Notes under the pieces: model-generated
Seen by the model: the letters and a program-made list of their open reading frames with translations, nothing else
Told to the model about the DNA's origin: nothing
Database searches by the model: none
In this document: piece after piece, positions 58,345-64,000 of the stretch
How the letters are laid out: each line of letters opens with the position of its first letter
Numbering within the stretch: the first letter of the stretch is position 1
Translations under genes and position numbers: made by a program
Assembly: GCA_027604005.1 (NCBI GenBank)
Contig: JADGJT010000016.1
Location: 58,017-122,016, forward strand
Direction of reading: 5' to 3'
Source of the DNA: Dinochytrium kinnereticum
Lineage: Eukaryota > Chytridiomycota > Chytridiomycetes > Chytridiales > Chytridiaceae
Length of the DNA: 64,000 bases

Positions 58345-59484
58345 TTACTTGCAAAACTTGTCTGCCTTTATCTGAACACGAAACAAGGGTGTTAAGGCAA
58401 CAGTTACAATCACAGAATTATACTGGGAATTGGGCACGAGTGCTCCTTTGAATTACAAAATGAAGAATAAGTCTCGCTCACCTTTTCCCTGCGATCCAGT
58501 AATGCTTCGTTTAAACTTCCCTAATTTCCGTATGAGATATCATTGAAAAGGCACAAGGGAGGAAACGGCAATGGAGCCTTCCTCATCACAGTAGATAAAC
58601 TCTTACCGTTTTTGAAGCTTTTTTCAACTGTTTTGCATCATCCTTGCTGAGCACTCGCCGACCTCCACCCCAGCTTTGGAATTTTTTCCTGAGAAGCATA
58701 CACGCGTAAACAGCCAACTTCAACTCAAACCAACTAAAACAAAAATACTCACAGCTGTTCCGCCTCAAAATTCTCAGCATCCAAATCCCCACCATCTACC
58801 TTCTTCTTCTTCACCCTCGCCTTATTCTCCGCCTGACATCTAATCCGAAACACCTCCCTAAACCCAATTGAACCAGAATCAGCCCTCGCCACATCTTCTT
58901 CAGCGCAAAGGTATGTCCCCCTAGCAGATTGAAGCGCCACTCCATCCTCTCTAAAAATCACTTCCCACTCCTCCGCAGGTCCAACGGCCTCAGTGCTCGC
59001 TGACACGATCCCGAATTTATCTGAGGTGAGGTACTTATCGTAAGCACTCTTGAAGGAGAACTTTGCGGAGGTTGTGGGGAGTCGGGAGACTTGGAAGACT
59101 TGGTTGACGTTTGTTGGTTCGGCCGTTTGGTAGGTTATGGTTGAGACTGGGTGCTCTTTGAAAGAAACTTTTGTGGTGTCTGATTCGGTGCAGGTTAGGA
59201 CGGTGGGTGGTTCGGTTGTGTTGCTTAAGAGCATGATGGGACCGGTTAGCTCGTCGATTGATTCGACCATGTCCCAGCCTGTCAGTTCGGTGGTGGAAGA
59301 GGAGTGGTCGGCCTCGCCATCCTCTGCCTTTCTCTTTTTTGACTTCTTTCTGTGGGAAGAGAGAGAGAGGTTCTATTAGCACTTGGAAGGGGATGAGACG
59401 CCATCAACGGGCATTTGCTTTAGCTATTGCTGTGTGCATTTCAACCCACTTTGGCTCGCCCTTGAAACGCAGTTTGAGCTTCAT
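58345..59484 (-). CDS. FRG1: FRG1 family protein
   Basis: About five exons. A short exon 1, MKLKLRFKGEPK, splices to KKSKKRKAEDGEADHSSSTT (acceptor CTTCCCACAG), then MVESIDELTGPIMLLSNTTE. The beta-trefoil fascin-like core shows AKFSFKSAYDKYLTSDKFGI then EAVGPAEEWEVIF. Next come KKFQSWGGGRRVLSKDDAKQ, an exon with LNEALLDRREK, and a last small exon, IKADKFCK, matching human ...LLDRRAKLKADRYCK. FRG1 binds RNA and F-actin and is linked to splicing and nucleoli. The tiny final exon (acceptor GTGTTCAG) sets the true stop at 58345. It is convergent with the SLC12 gene, whose stop is 181 bp away. Confidence 0.92.
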
Positions 59485-60045
59485 GCTTTCAGAATTTGCT
59501 GCACAATTTCAAGTGTTGGTGCGGGTTGGACGCAATCATTCATTTTATTGCAGCACACCTCAGGATGGTAAACCTCTTGTTAAATAAAAGGATGTCTAGG
59601 TTCAAGATACAACTAGTACTTGAAAATCTGTGAGGTCTTTGACTTGTGCATAAACACTGCGGCCAGAGAGCATGTCGCTTGAAAGCCAGCACTAATTCTT
59701 GGCCATCCTGAGCAGCAGGAGGGCTAGAGGCAAGGGGCTGGCACGTGTTCTAGCGCTATGTGTGTTGGGAGCGACTTTGTCCCGTTGACATGACATGCTA
59801 CTTGCTCTTCATCATCCATCCTCTGTTAATGATTTGATGCCAATACGTAGTGATATCAAGTCACGCGCACCTGCCCAAACATCTGCTTTCAAGACCACTC
59901 ATTGCTCTCCTCAAGCTAGAGCTTTGGGCATCTTACCAGCTGGTCTAGCATCGCAATAAAAAGCCAGTACTTGTGGGGAGGTCTGATTGAACAACTGGTT
60001 GAGACGATCTGTTTTCCTGTCACACTTGAGTCTCACTTCTAAACC
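59485..60045. promoter_or_regulatory. 561-bp divergent region (FRG1 / SDHAF4)
   Basis: Head-to-head promoter region with no gene seen. A pyrimidine-rich stretch precedes the SDHAF4 ATG. Confidence 0.45.
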
Positions 60046-60459
60046 ATGCTTCGACTTCAACCCCTCAACCTGTCTGCAAGACGCTCAACGGCTCTCGCCA
60101 CCCCCACCTTCACCCCTCTCACATCTGCCTTCGGGCACCCCCGCCTCGCCATCCGTCTCTTCCACGGCCCAACAACCGCATCCCTCTCCCAACCCCCATC
60201 CGAAAAGAACGATGACGAACCCTCCCCTTTTGCACGTCCAGGCCCAATGCCTCTGGGCGATCGGAAGCTTCAGAAGGAGTTTGAAGAGCTGGTGAAGCAG
60301 CGAGAGATTGAGGATTCAAAGCTGGATCGACATCGGGATGCGGAGAAGTCGCCTTTGAAGGGGTTTGAGGGGGATCGGAACCCAGTGACTGGGGAGATTG
60401 GAGGACCGAAAGGTGCTGAGCCTACGCGGTATGGGGATTGGGAGAGGAAGGGGAGGTGA
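60046..60459 (+). CDS. SDHAF4: succinate dehydrogenase assembly factor 4
   Basis: Single exon, 137 residues. SDHAF4 (yeast Sdh8) binds flavinylated Sdh1 in the mitochondrial matrix before it joins the rest of complex II. The N-terminus [20 protein letters not shown] is Arg/Ser/Leu-rich without acids, a typical presequence. The conserved C-terminal signature is present: [20 protein letters not shown] then [17 protein letters not shown], ending at the usual family end. A charged linker ([20 protein letters not shown]) precedes it. The start is the Met before the presequence. Confidence 0.94.
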   Translation: MLRLQPLNLSARRSTALATPTFTPLTSAFGHPRLAIRLFHGPTTASLSQPPSEKNDDEPSPFARPGPMPLGDRKLQKEFEELVKQREIEDSKLDRHRDAEKSPLKGFEGDRNPVTGEIGGPKGAEPTRYGDWERKGR

Positions 60460-61129
60460 GGGGTTCTTTGTCATTCGAAATCGATTTGTTTTGCTGTTGC
60501 TTTGCTATTGTTTTTGTAACTGTTGGCCTTTTGGCTTTAGTTGTCGTTGCTCTGTGTTGGTCGTTTTCTAACTTTTTTTCTTTTTTCCCCCTGCTTATGC
60601 TTGCGAATGCCTTTTCTCGTCTCCTGGCAGAGTTTATGACTTTTGAAACGTGCGCGCATACAACCGCAGTGTTGAGGTGATTAGATCTCGCAGTTTGCAT
60701 TACGCCTCCCCTCATCCCATCAATCAACGACCGCCTAATAAAGAACGAAACGCGCTGTCGAAAACCACTCTGCCGTCGTTATCCCTTCCAAATCACAAAT
60801 CACAGAAGCTTTAGCAGTTGCATGGATTGACAGCAGTGGCGTCTGGCATTTGTTTTTTTTGTTGTTTTTTTTGCCATGTTTGTGACCAACCACATCCAGG
60901 ATGGACGCCCCTTCATTTCACTGCCCAACACACTGCTCTCGCTGTTTATTTCTCGTTTCATCGCGTATGCCACACACTGAACATGCGTCAGCGACTGCTG
61001 GTTGGTGGGCCGATTGCCTCCTTCATGCTGCCTCAAGGGCCGGTCTCATCATTGGTTGGGCTGCTTGAAGGGCGGGTGGTTGGTTGTTGACATAAACACA
61101 TTATTATCTTATCCGTTGCTGTAATTGCA
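60460..61129. other. intergenic region upstream of the Ser/Pro-rich membrane protein
   Basis: A 670-bp region between two plus-strand genes. The first part is T-rich and probably the 3' flank of SDHAF4. No gene is recognised. Confidence 0.5.
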
Positions 61130-62641
61130 ATGATGGCCTCCACCACGGCGACGACGCTGCATGCTGCTGTAAGCGATACGGAAGGTCCAGCTGCGTTGAT
61201 CAACATGTCCTCATCGTCGACTGGGTCTGAAGTGGGGCGGGGCTTGGTAAACACCTTAGTAATGTCGGTTGGTTCGTCTGTGGAGTTGGCGTCGTCCGTT
61301 GAGGCGACCGCGACATCCGCATCGACATTCGCAGGCGTTTCAACAGTCGTGGTTCCTTCTAGGAGTGCTGAAGTCGTGGTTGCTTCCTCTGTTGCTTCGT
61401 CGACGTTGAACCCGCCATTGCCGTTGCAGTCACCTCCATCTGTACCGCCGCCGCCGCCTTTATCCGTACCGCCGCCGTCGCCTTTACCCGTACCGCCGCT
61501 GTCGCCTCCACCCGCGCCGCCGCCGCCGCCGCCACCGCCGCCCTCCCCTTCTTTACTTGTTCAATCACCTTCTTCTTCTCCCCCTGTCGTCGTGGCGTCG
61601 TCATCTACTCTCAAACCAATCGCGGACCCACTTACAGTCAACACCCCACCCACCGTTCAACCATCCCCTCAAGTGTCATTCCCATCCACAACCAATCTCC
61701 TCCCTCCCGCCTCACTTCCACCCATCCCTTCATCCCCATTCCAACCCCCTGAACCATCGGTAGAGCCTTTAAACGATGATTACATCCATCCCCTCTCCTC
61801 CCTCATCGCCTACACGATCACCCTGCCAGCACTCCCAGCAAGACCCATCGATACCCTCCCTGCGAACGTCGCGAACGTCTCCCCAACCATCACGGATGGC
61901 GCCGAATCTGCGTTCGCAAGGTCATCCAACCCCTCTACATCCGCCGTCTCCACCCAGGTTTTAGCGACGGTCTCAAGCGTCAGTGGGGTGGTTGTTTTGG
62001 CCGTCCTCGCTGTTCTTGGTGTGGCTTTTGTGCGGAGACGCCGACGAGGGAAGGAGGGTGGGGATGTTGCGAAGTCTGGGAGAGCGGCCACGGTCGATGT
62101 TTTGACTAGGAGGGGCAGGAGAGGTCGAAGGGGGGTTGCGGAGTCTCGGTACGTTCGACCTGAAGGGGGGAGAGGGGGGGAGGGGGTTGGGAGATTGACT
62201 ACCCCTGTTTTGACGGTGACCACCAGCCCTGATTCAGTCACGTCGATGATGATGGGGGGTGGACGATCGGGGGACTTTCAGAATCAACGTCAATCCGTTC
62301 AAGCTTGGAATGATGCGCCCATGCCGGCCACACCGGATTCGATGCGGTGGGTGGAGCTCTCGGGTGCTTCGCGAGGTGTCGGGGTGGGGGGGAGATCGCC
62401 TTTTGGGAGGTGGGAAGGGGTTGATCGACCGCGTTCGTTGAGGAGGGTTGTGGTTGCTGGGGATGCTTTGATTGGGAGTGGGGGGAGGTCGCCTACCGAG
62501 TCGGTGAGGTCTGATGGGACGGTTGGGTATGCTGGGATCTTTGATGATTATGCGGGCGGGGTAGAGAGGTCTGCGTCTGAGAAGAGCCGTTATAACAGTT
62601 TGTACTCTGCTTATGAGGGGGTTGGGGTGGATGAGGAGTAG
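61130..62641 (+). CDS. Ser/Thr/Pro-rich single-pass membrane protein
   Basis: An uninterrupted frame of 503 residues with no known domain. The N-terminal 270 residues are rich in Ser, Thr, Val and Pro, with PPPPPLSVPPP and SPPPAPPPPPPPPP tracts, likely extracellular and O-glycosylated. One clear membrane helix follows (VSSVSGVVVLAVLAVLGVAF), then a stop-transfer RRRRRGKEGG. The cytosolic 170 residues are Gly/Arg/Ser-rich, with several SP and TP sites. No obvious cleavable signal peptide is seen. The shape resembles fungal cell-wall stress sensors without a WSC domain, but function is unknown. The last 14 codons and downstream DNA are duplicated. Confidence 0.6.
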   Translation: MMASTTATTLHAAVSDTEGPAALINMSSSSTGSEVGRGLVNTLVMSVGSSVELASSVEATATSASTFAGVSTVVVPSRSAEVVVASSVASSTLNPPLPLQSPPSVPPPPPLSVPPPSPLPVPPLSPPPAPPPPPPPPPSPSLLVQSPSSSPPVVVASSSTLKPIADPLTVNTPPTVQPSPQVSFPSTTNLLPPASLPPIPSSPFQPPEPSVEPLNDDYIHPLSSLIAYTITLPALPARPIDTLPANVANVSPTITDGAESAFARSSNPSTSAVSTQVLATVSSVSGVVVLAVLAVLGVAFVRRRRRGKEGGDVAKSGRAATVDVLTRRGRRGRRGVAESRYVRPEGGRGGEGVGRLTTPVLTVTTSPDSVTSMMMGGGRSGDFQNQRQSVQAWNDAPMPATPDSMRWVELSGASRGVGVGGRSPFGRWEGVDRPRSLRRVVVAGDALIGSGGRSPTESVRSDGTVGYAGIFDDYAGGVERSASEKSRYNSLYSAYEGVGVDEE

Positions 62642-62927
62642 GAGTTAGAGGGAATCTTATTCTTCAATCCTTTTTTTTTCTTTTTTCTTTTCTTTTTCGC
62701 TCTTGATGGGTATCGTTTTATTTGTTTGGTTTGGGTTGCTTCGTTCGTGTATATAGTTTGTACTCTGCTTATGAGGGGGTTGGGGTGGATAAGGAGTAGG
62801 AGTTGGAGGGGGGATCTTGTTCTTCAATACCTTTTTTTCCTTTTCTTTTCTTTTTCGCTATTGATGATTATCGTTTTTTTGTTTTTTTTTGTTTAGTTTT
62901 GGTTGCTTCGTTCGTGTATATAGTTTG
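62597..62927 (+). repeat. tandem duplication spanning a gene's last codons and 3' flank
   Basis: Two copies with a period of about 158-167 bp begin at 62597 and 62755 with AGTTTGTACTCTGCTTATGA and end with CTTCGTTCGTGTATATAG. Copy 1 holds the true end of the preceding gene (SLYSAYEGVGVDEE and stop). Copy 2 keeps a near-identical reading (VDKE and stop) but is no longer joined to the gene. The T-rich middles differ by indels. Confidence 0.9.
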
Positions 62928-63833
62928 ATTTATCGTCCCTTTCTTTTTCACTTTTTCGACATATCGTTTCCTCTCTTCCCTTTTTTTTTTTTTTTTTTTG
63001 GTGTTGCGCGTTTGGATTGTTGCGCGTTTGGATATGTCGTGTAGCTGTCTTTAACGGCTTCGTTGATCCCCCATCGTTTTCCGTTGTTCTCATTCAATGC
63101 ATGCAGATAGTAAACATATAAACGCAACATAATCGCAGAAGCAACGCGGGTTCAAACGTTTTCAAAAGAAAAAAAACCAACAGATAGTTGCGCGATCAAC
63201 AACATCCTCGTTGCTTCGTCAGTCTCAACACTCACAAAGCCCAGCTCGTATCTCACCCATTTTGACCTCCATCAACCACCGTTGACCTGCGAAGCTAAGC
63301 AGCGACATCCATCCAACCCATCACTGCATGCGCAAACAAGTTTGTGTCGCACGACTTGGGTATTTTTTCTGTTGTTTTTTTTTTCGTGGAGGCTCAACCC
63401 AACAGCCCCCCCCCCAACATCTCAAACGAAACACGCCGTTCAACAACAGGAAGACCAAGTGCGGGAAAGGAACAAACATTTGCGTTAAGAAGGAAGGATA
63501 AAAAAGAGAGAGAAGGGGGGAGGTTGTTGGTCAAGCGCGACTCCTTCTTACTTGTTCTGTTTTGGAAGTGTGATTGCTGGGTTTGGGGATTTGGTTGTTT
63601 TTGTTGTTGCTGTTTGATTGTTTTGTTTTTTTTGTTGTTTTTGCTTTGAGGTATAGGAGTCGGCGATTGCTTTTGGCGGCCTCTTTTTTTTTTTTTTTTT
63701 GGACGGGGTGTTGTTGGTCCGTAACGAAAACCTGAGCAAAGCAAGCAGCTTCTGTCCGTTTCCCCGTCACCGAAGAAAACGCCGACCCCCCATCCTAACC
63801 CCCACCTCTGTTCTCAACTGTCAACCAAAGAGG
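62642..63833. other. intergenic region with T tracts
   Basis: 1.2 kb holding copy 2 of the tandem duplication, then T-rich DNA with T runs at about 62981-62999 and 63685-63700, and C9 near 63407. The last 50 bp lead to the next gene's ATG. No gene is recognised. Confidence 0.55.
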
Positions 63834-64000
63834 ATGGCGCCACTGGAGGAAGGTTCTGAGAAGATTGGAACGTTCTTTTACGTTGTCGCGGGGGTGTGCG
63901 CTGTGGCTGGATGTGGGATCTCGTTTTATTCCATGATGCTTCATTTGAAGAATTATAGGAGACCGGATTTGCAGAGGATGACGTTGAGGATTATGTTGAT
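63834..64000 (+). CDS. TMEM184/OSTA-type membrane protein (5' part, cut by window end)
   Basis: The first 55 residues are visible: MAPLEEGSEKIGTFFYVVAG, then one membrane helix and SFYSMMLHLKNYRRPDLQRM before TLRIM. The pattern of a first helix followed by LxNYxxPxxQRxxxRI is characteristic of the DUF300 / organic solute transporter alpha family, which has about seven helices. The rest lies past the right edge, so later exons and integrity cannot be judged. Confidence 0.75.
   Translation, partial: MAPLEEGSEKIGTFFYVVAGVCAVAGCGISFYSMMLHLKNYRRPDLQRMTLRIML

Noticed and set aside
1..64000. tRNA, rRNA, CRISPR arrays, transposons, viral genes
   Set aside because: None could be recognised by reading; short repeats are microsatellites or coding repeats. 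A tRNAscan or repeat search would be needed to exclude them firmly.

Overview
The window looks like nuclear DNA of a flagellated (zoosporic) fungus, most likely a chytrid. Genes are dense, lie on both strands and are split by short GT-AG introns (many 41-65 nt, usually with a CTRAY-like branch site near the 3' end). The gene content is fungal or opisthokont: ADE13, ornithine aminotransferase, endopolyphosphatase, TSR2, an S41 protease. A clear CCDC40 homologue, an axonemal ruler protein, implies a motile flagellum, which among fungi points to the zoosporic lineages. No rRNA, tRNA, CRISPR array or transposon was recognised.

Layout. 1-10842 is a tight minus-strand tandem: a large NLR-like receptor (N-acylation motif, TIR, NACHT, WD40; open at the left edge), a SAM methyltransferase, adenylosuccinate lyase and the TFIIIC TPR subunit. 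A 99-bp divergent promoter leads to a plus-strand SMG6/EST1-like gene and a Cys/His-rich zinc-binding regulator (15.4-18.5 kb). A T-rich then A-rich convergent spacer separates this from ornithine aminotransferase and a fringe-like glycosyltransferase (minus, 20.2-25.1 kb). A 1.1-kb divergent region precedes a secreted S41 protease (26.2-29.8 kb). A second convergent T/A spacer leads to an R3H-domain gene and an unrecognised serine-rich gene (minus, 31.5-36.0 kb). An F-box gene and an endopolyphosphatase follow on plus, then ALADIN (minus), a small unknown gene (plus), an HST3/4-like sirtuin and CCDC40 (both minus, to 50.1 kb). MFSD1-like transporter, TSR2 and an SLC12 cotransporter are on plus (50.5-58.2 kb), FRG1 on minus, then SDHAF4, a Ser/Pro-rich membrane protein and the start of a TMEM184/OSTA-type gene on plus.

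Most genes are housekeeping and do not form a pathway with their neighbours. The item that stands out is the left-edge receptor. Taken as simple open frames it looks like two WD40/NACHT fragments split by a stop. Reading the splice sites joins at least five exons into one protein with a MGxxxS acylation motif, a TIR domain keeping a Glu at the usual NADase position, a NACHT ATPase, about ten WD40 repeats and a C-terminal module past a QPT repeat. This is a plausible intact innate-immune or self/non-self receptor in an early-diverging fungus.

Exon models come from reading splice consensus and frame by eye; they are inference unless the text says the frame count was checked.
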